Assembly: GCA_032716605.1 (NCBI GenBank)
Contig: CM064560.1
Location: 13,910,040 to 13,974,039, forward strand
DNA: 64,000 nt
Direction of reading: 5' to 3'
Source: Paralithodes platypus
Taxonomy: Eukaryota > Arthropoda > Malacostraca > Decapoda > Lithodidae
Shown: piece after piece, positions 23,077 to 34,462 of the stretch
How the letters are laid out: each line of letters starts with the position of its first letter
How positions within the stretch are numbered: position 1 is the stretch's first letter
Notes under the pieces: model-generated
What the model saw: only the letters and a program-made list of their open reading frames with translations
What the model was told of the DNA's origin: nothing
Database searches by the model: none
Made by a program: the position numbers and the translations under genes

Positions 23077-24062
23077 TTGTTTTTGTTGTTGTTGTTCCCT
23101 AAGCTGCCTGGCCGAACAGCCCCGAGTCCCTGAGGAAGGCCACAGCCACGATCGGGCTTTCCCACAGAGCTCTCATTGAGTGTAGATTGTGTTGTTGGCG
23201 TAAGTGGTTGTGTGAAATGCAGTCTTCTATAATGTGTTTAATGGTATGGGGTGCTGTGTTACATCCCGGGCAGGCGTCGACAACGGAGTCATCCAGTCTC
23301 TTCTGATAGCTCAGGAGAGCTGGATGGTGTCCGCATCTCAGCCTGGCCAGGTGGACTCTGTCCTCGCGAGGGAGGGAGGATTCGGAAGGATGGATTTCGG
23401 GAGGTCGTGCATGCAGCTGCGTGTTGTCTGTGAGTGAGTGGATGGATCGGCGAGAGATATGAGTATGGATATGCTTCTGGAAGTTGGTTCGGGGTGGGCA
23501 GGGAGGGAGAGAGGACAATAATTGTGTGTGATACCGTGTGCTGGGTGTTGTTTTGATATTTATTGGTGTCTGTGGGTGTGTTGCCATGTAGTTTAGTGGG
23601 TGGTCTTGGTTCGTGGAGGCTGCTGCCAGGAATTGAGTGCCTCTCATGTCCAGATGGTCTTTGACTTTGAGGATTTTGGTTTCTTGATGTAGGTGATCTG
23701 TGGGTGCAGTAGCTGTGCAGCCTGTAATGATCTTCAGGGCTTTGTTTTGAATAGTCTGTAAGATCTTATGATGTGTTTCAGCTAGGTTAGAAGCCCAGGC
23801 TGGGCTTGCGTATTCCATCACTGATCGTATGTATTGTTTATATACTGTGGTGGTAGTTTCTTTGTTGTGTCCAAATTTTGTGTGAGCAAGTGACCTGAGG
23901 GCGTTAAGTCTGGGTGTCAGTTTCTTTTTAATGTTTGTGGTGTGCTGTTTGAATGTCATATGAGTATCATATGTTACTCCTAGGATTTTGGGTGTGTGTG
24001 CATGTGTTAGGGGTGTGTTGTTTATGGTGAGTTGAGGGATGTATTCGTGTTCTCCTGTCCAG
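23077..24062 (-). mobile_element. 5'-truncated LINE inserted in DIRS gag
   Basis: The insert is bounded by the 9-bp duplication CTGAGGTTG (23068-23076 and 24063-24071) and ends in an (AAC)n-type tail (GGAACAACAACAACAAAAAC on the minus strand). Its frame encodes the C-terminal RT region of a jockey/I/R1-type LINE (TPKILGVTYDTHM, SVMEYASPAWASN, IQNKALKIITGC) and a terminal zinc motif CPGCNTAPHTIKHIIEDC (Cys-Cys-His-Cys). By chance it is in frame with gag upstream, giving a 533-codon chimeric ORF (24700-23099). The same 3' end occurs at 5788-6002. Clade not resolved. Confidence 0.88.
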
Positions 24063-24700
24063 CTGAGGTTGAGAAAGTTAGCTCGATAGGTATTGACAGA
24101 GGGTTGTAAGAGTAGTGTAGATACTTCAGACCAAGCAGAGGTTGGTATTAATCTGTTCGAGTATAGGGGAGAGAGCAAGATTCTTGTTTTGATATCTTTT
24201 GGCAGGTTCCTAGAGAGAAAAATGCGGATATCTTGACGGTTTTTGGCCGCTTCGAAAATGGCTGTCCTGACGTCTCCTGCTGTCATAAGAGAGTTGCTAA
24301 GAGAGACTCTCCTGATGTGTGATAAAGCTGCCCTAGAGTTTGGATCCTGAATAGAGTCTGTTACCTCTCTCATAGTGTGAGTGAGTTGTCTGTTTAACAA
24401 AAAGTTGGATAACAATCTATGGGCTTTTTGTCTAAGTTTACAATCCTTCTCCAGCATGCTCTGAGTAGGTGTAGATAAGAGAGGGTCTGTTAAATTTTGG
24501 CATGCAATTTTCGGGCCTCTCAAAAATTCCCAGAATTCTTTGGGCAGAGAGTCTGACATGTACACGAAAAGAGATGCAAAGTGGTGATCCTCATTAGGAA
24601 TCTTCGTAGTTGAAGAATCATAGGTATTCATAGCAAATTTACTAGCTTCCTCTGCCCATTCTGACCACGGACCATAACCAATATCAGTGATTTCTAGCAT
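24063..24700 (-). pseudogene. DIRS gag-like, middle part
   Basis: The frame encodes a helical, gag-like region (for example KDCKLRQKAHRLLSNFLLNR and RAALSHIRRVSLSNSL) and runs through NTYRANFLNL into the inserted LINE. Upstream, the preceding gag frame ends at a TAG at about 24714, so a frameshift or stop separates the pieces. Gag assigned by position in the DIRS order; there is no catalytic motif to confirm it. Confidence 0.65.
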
Positions 24701-24713
24701 TTGATTTTGTGAC

Positions 24714-26037
24714 TCACCTAGGATCGTGGTGCATCCAGTTGTGCAAAGGGAAGAAAGTAATTTTAATGCATCGTGGCCGTCTGATTTGTTTTAAATCTGA
24801 CCACGGTTTGAAAAGTTTAGTGGAAGTAATGGCAGGAGCTAATTTGTACACAAAAAATCTAGTATCTTGTGTTGATGGGCAGGTGTATACTAACGCATCC
24901 AACACCCTACCCTCTTTATCCTTTTCTCGTAACTGTCGCAATTCATTAATTTCGACTGACCAGTCTCGTGGTACTGGGAAAGAATCTGAGGAATCTGATG
25001 TGGCCCCTATTGGTGTGAGGATGGGTACTTTGTCCCATTGACAAGAAGGGCCATAGAGAAGAGGTAGTTTTTTTTTAGGAGGGTCGTGATCAATCTCGAG
25101 AGCAGTCGGTTTAATGGGAGACAGAAAAATAGGTTGTTGAAGCAAGCAGCTCTGTTGCTTGGGTTGAGTAACTGGCTGTCCAAGAGTAATATTGGAAGAT
25201 GGTTTAGGTAGAATAGGGTTGACTGCTAAGGGTATGGTCTGGTGGTCAGGTTTGGTCAGGGTGTGAGAAGGTGTTTTAGAGATAGCTTGCAACACCCTGT
25301 CTAGTTTGCTATCCATATCTTTAGCCACTAGTGAAGCAAACTCTTCTAGGGATTCTTGAACTACATTAGTAACATATTCTTTAGATACGGAAGTATTATG
25401 CGACACATCTCCTTCAGATGCCTGTGAAGGAGAGAAGGGTCGTTCATGGCTATGTTGACCTTGGAACCAAGGATCATCTTCCTCATAAGATTGATAGTTA
25501 GGGAACCCTTCAAAATCTCCTTCACCTTGATCTTCTGGGTAGGTGTCATGCAAATTATCCTGTGAATTTGAGAGATACATTTCTAAGTCTACTCCTTGAC
25601 CTGGTGTTAACTGACTATCTAAAATTTCAGGTATGTCAGTTGCTAGTATGTAAAGTTGTTGTGATATAAGTTTGTTTTGGAGAGGAGTGATTGGAAGATT
25701 CCGTCTGACTGGTGAATCTCCTGAATTATGAATATCAGCGTGAACAGTGATTATGGCTGGATTGATTGATGTATTAGTCTGCAAAAGCGGTTTAATCTGA
25801 AAGCTAGGTATGGAAGACTGAATTGACTCAAGAGATTGTGCTGGATAGGGAGTTTCGAGAGTTTCATATTCTCTTAAAGCATTGGCTTGGTGATCAGAGT
25901 CCAGATTAATTGTGACAGCTGTGCTCGTATCAGACTGAGGAGAGTGACTCCGAGCAATTGTTTTATTTCTTGAACTAAAGCTTGATGAAGATTTACGTTT
26001 CCGATCGGATGAATGTTTAGTCTTACTGAACGGCTAG
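24714..26037 (-). pseudogene. DIRS gag-like, N-terminal acidic/Ser-rich part
   Basis: The frame is open from about 26037, beyond its first in-window Met at 25784, and is rich in Ser, Pro, Asp and Glu (SSSSFSSRN, YEEDDPWFQGQHSHERPFSP). It then holds a more structured region with PVPRDWSVEINELRQLREKD. Its C terminus overlaps the frame at 24700. It probably forms one gag ORF with 26042-26485 and 24063-24700, broken by two frame changes. Function would be packaging of element RNA; this is inferred from position only. Confidence 0.6.
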
Positions 26038-26041
26038 GCCT

Positions 26042-26485
26042 CTAAGAAGGGGGAATAGTGATCTTCAAAAATTCAAGAGCTTCCGGGTCAGCCAGAGACG
26101 GAACCTTTTTGAGAACCTTTGAAATGTAAGTCTTGATCTCTTCCCATGACGATAAAAGTACTTGTGTAGCAAGAGATTGATCTTGAGGGACACTATGCTC
26201 ATGGAATTTGGTAACGTAGAAAGAACATGATTGGCAGACAAGGGTATTCCAAGCTGCCTTTGTGCGAGCTATGCACGGTACACGAAATAAGTATTGATTA
26301 TGTGCTATTAAGGGAATTTGATGACATCCCTCTGTTGAACACCCCTGGATGTGTTCCGGCGGTGGTGTGGAGGGATGTTGTTGCAAAGACGCCATTCGCT
26401 TGGAGGAAGGACCTGGAGTGGCGAATCCCGAGAACTCGCACTCGTCCTCCAGCGTGAAGTAGGACCTCGAGTGTAGAGGTGACAA
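26042..26485 (-). pseudogene. DIRS gag-like, 5' fragment (147 codons)
   Basis: An ORF upstream of and adjacent to the gag frame. It contains CRMAS-type basic patches and a C-x2-C motif (LVCQSCSFYVTKFHEHSV), possibly a small zinc-binding site. It terminates with a stop where the next frame opens. I do not recognise a specific domain; assigned to DIRS by context. Confidence 0.5.
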
Positions 26486-27194
26486 CCAAGGGGATATTCC
26501 GTAATCTGAGTTGGGTAATCTATCGTTAGTCTTGGTTAAAGTTGATTATGTCACAATTGTTGAGAGAAAGAATCAACCCTGGAATCTTGTAATGCTGATT
26601 TATGCTAGATTCCTATTAATTATTGAATACAATTCCCTTTAAGTGTGCCACTGTGTGAAGATTAAACATGGACAATTCTGGTATCCGATTTAATTTATAG
26701 TGACCTTATTGGCTAGTAGTAATTAAAACATTGTTTACTAGTTAACCCAAGTAGTATATTGCACGTAGGACTAATAACTTCGAATGTGCAATTTGCAGAG
26801 CTGGGCACTTTAGCCAACACATCCGCAAATAGCCAATTCCGCCATGGCGGAAGTGTCATTTTGTTGGCGAATTAGCGTTGGCGCCAAAATGGCTGCCTAT
26901 TTGCGGGTTTGAAGCTCTGGAAAGTACCTCCATGTTGCAAACCTCGAGTCCGCAAAATAAAAATTCCAGCCGCCAGCCAGCCCTGGGCCGCTCCTGCAGC
27001 TCCAGCCAAAAAAAAATCATGTGACCAAGCCAACTACCTGTGTTCTGGAATCTAGTCCTATACATCGGCTCTTCACGTCTCTTCACTTACTTAGTAGCAA
27101 GCGTCGAGCTAACACCTACAACACACAGCAGTCCAAGAGTTCCAACCTGCTAGCACTTCAACTTTGTTTATATTTTCGGCCTATTGAAGTGAAC

Positions 27195-27383
27195 ATGGAG
27201 TCTACCATCATGCCTACCACAGCTGCCAACAGCATGGGGAGCAGTTCACCACCATCATCCGACAGTGATGCTGCAGAGCATGCAGAAATCGAGGACCTAA
27301 GCCACCCCTGGCCCCACCTAGAAACCTTCTATGGGCCTGTAATTACCAAGATGTCTCTGGAGAAGGGCTTTATAACTTTATAA
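27195..27383 (+). pseudogene. Remnant first exon of a hAT transposase (candidate)
   Basis: Beginning at ATG 27195 the ORF encodes a Ser-rich acidic leader (GSSSPPSSDSDAAEHAEIED) followed by LSHPWPHLETFYGPV and stops at 27383. An aromatic HPWPHLETFF-like stretch precedes the BED zinc finger in many hAT-derived proteins; the finger's cysteines and histidines are not present here. The Met at 27195 was chosen over the one at 27021 because the extra N-terminal residues look like noncoding sequence. If correct, the rest of the transposase has been lost. Confidence 0.45.
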
Positions 27384-27484
27384 TCTAGCCGAGGCCTAAT
27401 TTAAGATTATAAAGTTAGGCTATCGTTAATTTGATTGATAGCCTGTTAATTTTTAACCTAAACTAATATTATTAGACTAGCCTA

Positions 27485-28140
27485 CCCTAATCCCATCAAA
27501 ATGCCTCAAAGCATATAGGCCTAGGCTAAGTCTAACTTCTATATAGGCTAGGCTATATAGCCTAGGCCTAGGTCTATAATCACTAATCCCATCAAAATGC
27601 CTCAAAGCATGTAGGCTAAATATTGCATGTTCTAACTTCTAAATATAGCCTAGGCCTAGCCTATAGGCTAATTACTAATATAAGTAATTGTATTAGGCTA
27701 GGCCTAGGCTACCCTAATCCTATCAAAATGCCTCAAAGCATGTAGACTAAATAATATTTCATTTTCTAACTTCTATATATATATAGGTTAGCCTAGGTCT
27801 AGGCTATACTCAGTCAATCACTAATTCCATCAAAATGCCTCAGCATGTAGGCTAAATATTGCATGTTCTAACTTCTATATATAGCCTAGGTCTAGGCTAT
27901 AATCACTAATTCCATCAAAATACCTCAAAGCATGTAGGCTAAATATTGCATGTTCTAACTTTAATATATAGCCTAGGCCTACTGTAGGTCTAGGCTATAA
28001 TCAGTCACTAATTCCATCAAAATGCCTCAAAGCATGTAGGCCTAGGCTAAATATTGCATGTTCTAACTTCTATGTATAGGCCTAGGCCTATAATCACACT
28101 CATGTATAGGCCTAGGCCTATAATCACACTCATTTTATTA
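27485..28140. repeat. Diverged 85-130-bp tandem repeat inside the hAT element
   Basis: Six units begin with AATYCCATCAAAATGCCTCAAAGCATGTAGGCT (near 27489, 27585, 27715, 27823, 27908 and 28009). Each also contains palindromic TAGCCTAGGCCTAGGCTA-type motifs. Spacing varies, indicating old expansion. Confidence 0.85.
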
Positions 28141-28871
28141 GTGTCAAGTAGAAAGTGTTAATTTTGAAAGTATCATATAGGCCTAGACTAAATTTAGCCT
28201 ACAATAAAATTTTATTAAATGTTGATCTGAAGCTAGGCCTTTATTCTGACCATTAAAATTAATAGGCCTAGGCTACTTTCTATTAAATTACTTAATCTAT
28301 CTAAAGTAGACCTATCTAGGCATATATAGCCTATTGCCATTCCCAAAGGGGGGACCACGAATAAATCGCCTCCTTGCACCTCTGTGATCCGGCGTACCTC
28401 CTCCTGAATGGTGCGGAATTGCGAATACTGATTATTACTGAAGCAGTCTCCCCATAAACAAGTTGTCCCAACGTTTTACTGCCCATGTGGACAAACTAAG
28501 TGGCCTATGCTATATATATTAACCCTTTCACTGTGGGTGACGTTCTGGAATGTTTTGGCAATTGACAGCAATTTCCAAGCTTTAAAAGCCTGTATGTATA
28601 TCCTTGAGGTCCATGGAAGTTGGGCAACATTATATTTAAGTAAATATATATATTTATTGACATTAGAGATTGAATTTATTGATTTACCCTTGATTCTGTA
28701 GTTTAAATTTAAAATTAATAAAAAACAGTTTGCGTTTGAAATATTTGCATTTGAGGACTAGAAATTTCACAAGGTTTGCACATTTGTGATTGCTGAAGTT
28801 ATGTTCTGGGTTTGCTGATTTGTGTTTGCTGACTTGACTTTTTGTTTGTGGTGCCCAGCTCTGGCAATTTG

Positions 28872-31085
28872 GATGTTCGGTTGAAAACCTGGATTTTTTT
28901 TATTGTATTCTATTAATAAGAGTTAGTTTGTACTCACTCGTGTTGATACGAGAAGTCGGAATTTGGGGCGGAGTGAAGGCGAACAGGGCCTCTCACTCCG
29001 GCTTCCGGTGGGGGATCTGGGTGAGGAAGGAGCGCTGGTAACTAGGGGAACACGAGAGCTCCGGCTTCCGGTGGGGGATCTGGGTGACGAAGGAGTGCTG
29101 GTAACTAGGGGAACACGAGAGCTCCGGCTTCCGGTGGGGGATCTGGGTGAGGAAGGAGTGCTGGTATCTAGGGGAACACGAGAGCTCCGGCTTCTGTAAG
29201 AGTCTCCAGGCAACCGGAGTGTGTCCAGCTCTTCCTTGTCTCGTCTGGATAAGAATAAATATTATTAACTACTAGAGTTAAAAAATAACTTATTTTATAT
29301 TGAGAATCACTAGAGGTAAGTGTATAATATTCAGAATTTAGACGACTGATTTATCTTAAACCCCCTGTCAAGTTTATCCTTGTTTTGATATTCTAGGTTG
29401 TTAGTGAACCGGATAAAATATGAATCTTTAATATAATTGCTCCCGGAGTTATCGTAGCCCTCGGTGACCCGGAGTTAGTAAAAATTTGTAAAGGAAAGCT
29501 TCCTAACTCCGGGGCCCCGGAGATTCCGTGTGTACTGTGTATTTTGCGGGTAGCATAAACTAATGTCTCTTAACAAAGAGGACCCAGATATCAGGCGGAG
29601 TTAAGCACAACCCGGAAAAACTCCGAGTGCCTGATAGGGTTGAGGTGTATGACAAGGCACCTTGTATCAGTTAAAAGGTAGGTAAAAATACTCGGAGTTT
29701 CGTAGATAAAAACTAGAGAACTCCGGCAGAGTAGGCACCAATAACAGATAAACAAATGAGGCCTAATCCTCTGCCTACTCTGCTACCCCCCGGACTTCAA
29801 AAAGAACACGGGGATCTCCTAGTGACCGGAGATGTAAATAAGCCCGGTCTAACACTAACCGACCTAAAAGGACCGGAGTGCGACTCCCAAAAAGGGGCCC
29901 AACTGAAGGTTGGTTCGTAGCTTAAAAACATAAAAACTTGCAAGGATAGGCTACGTTGGTATGTGTGAAAAATAATTACATGTAACAGTATCATAACAGA
30001 ACAATATAACTCCGCTTCCGCAACAAGGCAGAAAATCTGGAAGATACAGAGACTATGAAGACGTAAGAAATAATCGTCTAAAATTTTGTATATATAAAAT
30101 GCAAAATAAAATATATCGTAAAAACTTATTAAAATGTAACATTAAGAACTCAATGGCAAGAAAATATCAAAAGAATGAAATTTGAATCTCCTAGAATTTT
30201 CGATAATAAATTACAGAAAATGTGATCGCCCTCGTCCGCCATTAAAAAGTAAACGAACGTGCGACGTTTGGAGAAAAGTTAGGCTATCCGTACGAAAAGT
30301 TGAGACGAATAGAAATGACGATTGATCAAAAATATACTAATAAAGGATAGTTAGAATTAAGAATATTGAATTTGGAGCTTGGAAAAGCATAAATGGACTA
30401 TAGGCAAAGGCCTAGGCTTAAAATTGGTGACTGCTAAAGACAACGAACAAAGTCTAAACAACTGAAATTGAGGCATTCTAACTAACCTGGCTTACATAAC
30501 ATAGTGTAATAATATAAAGCGGAAAAGAAAGGAATATAGTAACTAATAATAATAATAATAATGTATAATGATAATGGTCGTAGCATGTGGTGCGTCCCGT
30601 GGAAGGTGTCAGCTCTCTGGAAATGCTCAATATAAACATACATATCTATGATGCCTCCTTATTATAAGATAACATACACTCACAGAGAGTTAGCAGGAGG
30701 CAGATCAACGATGAAGAGTAGCATTTCTTGAAGCACTAAAACACGCACATCCTTCCTCACGGGACGCGACCACAAGAAGGACGTATAACCCCAGCGTGTC
30801 CAGCTGGGAGACGCGTGCAAGGGAAGGACTGTATAACAGCGCGCTAATTGATTTAGTAAGTCAACATTCATAGTTTCTAACCCTTACTCATAAACATTTT
30901 CTTTCTTTTTCTAATGGTTACCTTTTTTAATGACGTTCCCTAGGAACTAAGTAAAGGGTTTCACCCTAGGATGTACTTTTTATATATTTGGGTCGCGTTA
31001 TGCTTTCTCCGGGACCCTCACGGGGGTCACCGGGGAGCCCTTATATATATAAGGCTCTCACGTCATTGACGGAGAGAACCATTAC
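28872..31085. other. Unassigned DNA; 63-bp minisatellite
   Basis: No gene recognised. Three 63-bp units lie at about 28996-29195 (CCGGCTTCCGGTGGGGGATC). AACTCCGG/CCGGAGTT motifs recur through 29440-30010. An imperfect inverted repeat (GCGTCCCGTGGAAGG at about 30591 and its complement near 30750) may mark another small element. Confidence 0.5.
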
Positions 31086-31087
<2 letters not shown>

Positions 31088-31147
<60 letters not shown>

Positions 31148-31149
31148 CA
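31088..31149. repeat. (AT)n microsatellite
   Basis: A pure AT run followed by ATACATACATACAGTATATATACTGTATG, directly abutting the truncated LINE at 31150. Confidence 0.95.
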
Positions 31150-32178
31150 TACAGTATATATACTGTATGTATGAGGGTGCAAAGGCGGCAGTACGTGTGG
31201 AGAGTGAGCAGAGAGAGTTCTTTGACCTGAATGTTGGTTTGAAACAGGGGTGTGTGATGTCCCCATGGTTGTTTACTGTATATATGGATGGAGTCATGAA
31301 AGAAATACTATCAAGAGCAGTGGATGTTGGTGTATCACTGAAGAGGGAGGGAATTGAGTGGAAGCTACCTATGCTGCTGTTTGCGGATGATACAATTCTG
31401 ATGAGTGATAATGAATGGGAGTTGCAGGGTCTGGTAAATGAGTTTGGAACAGTGTGCGAAAAACGGAATTTGAAGGTAAATGCGGGGAAGAGCAAGGTTA
31501 TGGTCTTCGAAAAGGGTGAAGTCACAGAGTGTGAGGTGAAGCTGAACAGTCAGGCTATGGAGATCGTCAACTCTTTTAAGTATCTGAGCAGTGTGTCGAG
31601 TAAAGATGGGACTATGGATTAAGAAGTGCGGGAGAGGGTACAACAGGGGAAGAGGGTTGTAGGAATGCTGAAAGCAGTAACAAGAAATAGGGTGGTCAGT
31701 ATGGAAGTGAAGAAGTCCTTGCATGACAGTGTGGTAATCCCGACACTGACTTACGGAAGCGAAGCATGGACGTTGGTTGAGAGACTCAGACCAAGAGTGA
31801 GAGCAGTGGAAATGAATTACTTAAGGAGTGCGTGCGGAGTTACATGGAGGGATAGAAAGACTAATGAGGAAGTAAGAAGGAGGTGTGGTGTGGAGGTAGA
31901 TGTGCTGGAAAATGTTAAAAGGAACAACTTGAGATGGTTCGGCCATATGGAACGTATGGAAAGCGAGAGAATGACTAAGAGGGTGTACGAGAGCGAGGTG
32001 GAGGGACAGAGAGGGAGAGATAGACCGAATGAGAGGTGGAAGGATGGAGTGAGGAAGTACATGAACGAAGGCGGTGCTGGCTGGGGGGAGGGGCGTCGAC
32101 TGACTGAGGACAGAGGTGCATGGGAGCGGTTCGTTCGTGGCCACCCCTTCGGGGATCACGGCGTCAGGCAATAGATAG
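31150..32178 (+). pseudogene. RTE-like LINE, copy 2 (RT C-terminal half)
   Basis: The coding frame starts at MYEGAKAAV (31167) and includes LKQGCVMSPWLFTVY, LFADDTILMSD and, after one in-frame TAA at 31619-31621, the conserved C-terminal region (TYGSEAWTL, RWFGHMERM, RGRDRPNERW). In the copy at 2483 the matching codon is GAA, so the stop is a single-base change. The 3' end is GGCGTCAGGCAATAGATAG, merging into an (AT)n and TATATACAG array. Truncated on the 5' side so that only the second half of RT remains. Confidence 0.88.
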
Positions 32179-32179
32179 A

Positions 32180-32800
32180 TATATATATATATAGGTATAC
32201 AGTATATACAGTATATACAGTATATACAGTATATACAGTATATACAGTAAATACAGTATATACAGTATATACAGTATATACAGTAAATACAGTATATACA
32301 GTAAATACAGTATATACAGTATATACAGTATATACAGTATATACAGTATATACAGTATATACAGTATATACTGTATATACAGTATATACAGTATACAGTA
32401 TATACAGTATATAATATATACAGTACTATATACAGTATATACAGTATACAGTATATACAGTATATACAGTATATACAGTATATACAGTATATACAGTATA
32501 TACAGTATATACAGTATATACAGTATACAGTATATACAGTATATACAGTATATACAGTATACAGTATATACAGTATATACAGTATATACAGTATATACAG
32601 TATATACAGTATATACAGTATATACAGTATATAGGTATACAGTATATACAGTATATACAGTATATAGGTATACAGTATATACAGTATATACAGTATATAC
32701 AGTATATACAGTATATACAGTATATACAGTATATACAGTATATACAGTATATAGGTATACAGTATATACAGTATATACAGTATATACAGTATATACAGTA
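32180..32800. repeat. (TATATACAG)n minisatellite, left block
   Basis: Roughly 65 copies of a 9-bp unit with occasional variants (TAAATACAG, TATATAGG). The same unit resumes at 33479-33525, so a LINE has been inserted into the array. The long minus-strand ORF across it is a product of a 9-bp unit without stops. Confidence 0.95.
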
Positions 32801-33478
32801 TTTTTTTTTTTTTTTTTTTTTCTATGTGATTGAGGGAGGCAAAAGGCATAACTGCCTATAGCGAGTGCCTCCCCCATAGTTGAAAGAGTGACAGGGCCAA
32901 AATCAAGGGACGTTCGAGCCAAAATGCCTGGACACACGGAGTTTGAAGCAATTTAAGTCATAGGAAGAGGGAAAGACTGATTCTGGGAGAGAGTTCCAGA
33001 GCTCAGCTGTTGAGTAGAAGAAAGTTTGAGAGTAACGTTTCACTCTTGGGTTGGAGAGTTGCACAGAGTAGGGGTGGGATTGAGTTGCAAGACGGGTACC
33101 ACGTGCCCTACGTAAAGGAGGTGGTATGCACTGGGATAGCTCTGAGGAACACTGATTATTATAGTAGCGATAGAATAGCGAGAGAGATGCAACATTGCGG
33201 CGGAGAGAGAGAGATTGCAGAGAGTTGGTGAGTGGACGGGAGTTAATGATACGAAAGGCCTTCCTTTCAACTTTGTCTAGGAGAGCAGTGTGAGAGGAAC
33301 CTCCCCACACATGTGAACAATACTCAATACAAGGGCGCACTATGCCCCTGTACAGAGCAAGAAGCTGTGCAGGGGAAAAGAACCCCCTAAGGCGGTTGAG
33401 CACACCCAGCTTCTGGGATGCTGCCTTAGCAAGACTGGTAATATGGTCCTTCCAAATGAGAGCAGAAGAAAAAGAGAC
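32801..33478 (-). mobile_element. Jockey-like LINE 3' part inside the TATATACAG array
   Basis: A poly(T) run at 32801-32820 (poly(A) on the element's strand) is followed by a 3' untranslated region and an RT C-terminal frame (33480-32903). That frame contains LAKAASQKLGVLNRLRG, LYRGIVRPCIEYCSHVWGG, ERKAFRIINSRPL and LSLFYRYYNNQCS, ending in SYDLNCFKLRVSRHFG. The reading frame is open, but the RT palm is missing by 5' truncation. Related copies: 33906-34185, 47318-48310 and 8190-8270. It resembles the CR1/L2/jockey group; clade not resolved. Confidence 0.85.
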
Positions 33479-33525
33479 AGTATATATACAGTATATACAG
33501 TATATAGGTATACAGTATATATATT
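33479..33525. repeat. (TATATACAG)n minisatellite, right block
   Basis: Resumes after the LINE with about five units, confirming that the LINE landed inside the array. Confidence 0.85.
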
Positions 33526-33905
33526 TCTTTTTTCGGGAAGGTGTTTTTGTTAGCTTAGGAGACAAACTAACAAATACATCCTTAGTAAAGGCAGCATGAA
33601 TCCAAATCCTGCCTAATAATATAACCCAATATCCTCCTAGTAACCCCCCGAGGTCGGACCAGCTAGTGTTAATGTCCTCACCTTCACTGTTCCCAGGCTG
33701 TCATCATCTCTGTCACGTGTCTCCTTAACACAGTGTTATTTAGCTTTATTATTTACTCTGCCTAATTCTGCCTAATGCTCTCTATTGTTTTTTTAATATC
33801 AATGGTTACAGCTCCAACTTCCTTACAGCCTGTAACTCGCAAGTGATCAATTCACTCCTCTTTACCCCAACAAGCAGTGCCCTGCAATCATTTCTGTTAT
33901 CTTCT

Positions 33906-34185
33906 ATTTTTTATGTTTATAAAGGAGACACAAGGCAAATCTGCCTGTCTCCTCCAAAGTTAAGAGAATGACAGAGCCAAATTCAAGGTACGTTTGAGTC
34001 AAAATGTTTGGAAACCCAGAGCTTCAAGCAGTTTAAGTCATAGGATATGGGAAAGGCAGATTGAGGGAGAAAGTTTTAAAGCTTATTGTTGAGTAAAAGA
34101 AAGTACTGAGGAAATCGGATCAATCTTGGGTTAGAGAGTTGAACAGAATAGGGGTGGGAGTGTGTTGAAAGGTGGGTGCCCTTAA
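33906..34185 (-). mobile_element. Diverged 3' end of the same jockey-like LINE
   Basis: GGAGACACAAGGCAAATCTGCC, GACAGAGCCAAATTCAAGG, TTTAAGTCATAGG and TTGAACAGAATAGGGGTGGGA match 32830-33080 in order with many substitutions. It is an older, shorter copy. The 380 bases between the two copies hold no recognised gene. Confidence 0.75.
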
Positions 34186-34370
34186 AATTAATGTGTACAT
34201 ATTATATATTTTGTACAATGTAATCTTAATATCCTATAGTTGCAACTATTAAAGATATCTTACCAAAATACAATTTTGAGCTGTATAACCAGCTCGACTT
34301 ATCAAGTATCACAGCTCGTGAACTTATCACATAGTCCGGCGGAGGGTCTAGGGGTCTTGACCTCTCCAGC

Positions 34371-34371
<1 letters not shown>

Positions 34372-34413
<42 letters not shown>
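34372..34413. repeat. Poly(C) run of 42
   Basis: An uninterrupted run of C, next to the 3' end of the DIRS recombinase ORF. Long homopolymers of this sort are prone to length error in assembly. Confidence 0.9.
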
Positions 34414-34416
<3 letters not shown>

Positions 34417-34462
34417 TTTTCACCATTAAGATTAAACTTAACTTTAGTAGCACACAGACCAA

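Larger units (their letters stand above)
21179..26485 (-). mobile_element. DIRS retrotransposon, copy 1 (gag to RNase H)
   Basis: On the minus strand the order is gag-like ORF (26485-24700 and on to 22709), reverse transcriptase and RNase H (about 22760-21179). The YLDDW active site, the LDLKDAYWHFPI block and the RNase H type (AVYLPGKANLWADALSR) are characteristic of DIRS/Ngaro elements. The copy stops just after RNase H; the tyrosine recombinase is missing here but is present in copy 2 (34463-37768). Gag is interrupted by a LINE (23077-24062) and by frameshifts. Confidence 0.85.
26796..28863 (+). mobile_element. hAT transposon, internally decayed, with 13-bp TIRs
   Basis: CAGAGCTGGGCAC at 26796-26808 is the exact complement of 28851-28863. 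The octamer GCAATTTG flanks both ends (26788-26795 and 28864-28871). CAG-A/G-RNTGGGCA-type termini and 8-bp duplications are diagnostic of hAT elements. The 2068-bp interior has a short N-terminal-like ORF (27195-27383) and then AT-rich diverged repeats, so the element is non-autonomous. Confidence 0.92.

Noticed and set aside
28963..29213. ORFs on both strands with a 21-residue repeat
   Set aside because: A 63-bp (multiple of 3) minisatellite is open on both strands; no domain, and only three units.
31821..32937. Minus-strand ORFs of 257-342 codons made of Tyr/Ile/Leu/Cys repeats
   Set aside because: They are translations of a (TATATACAG)n minisatellite joined to antisense LINE sequence.
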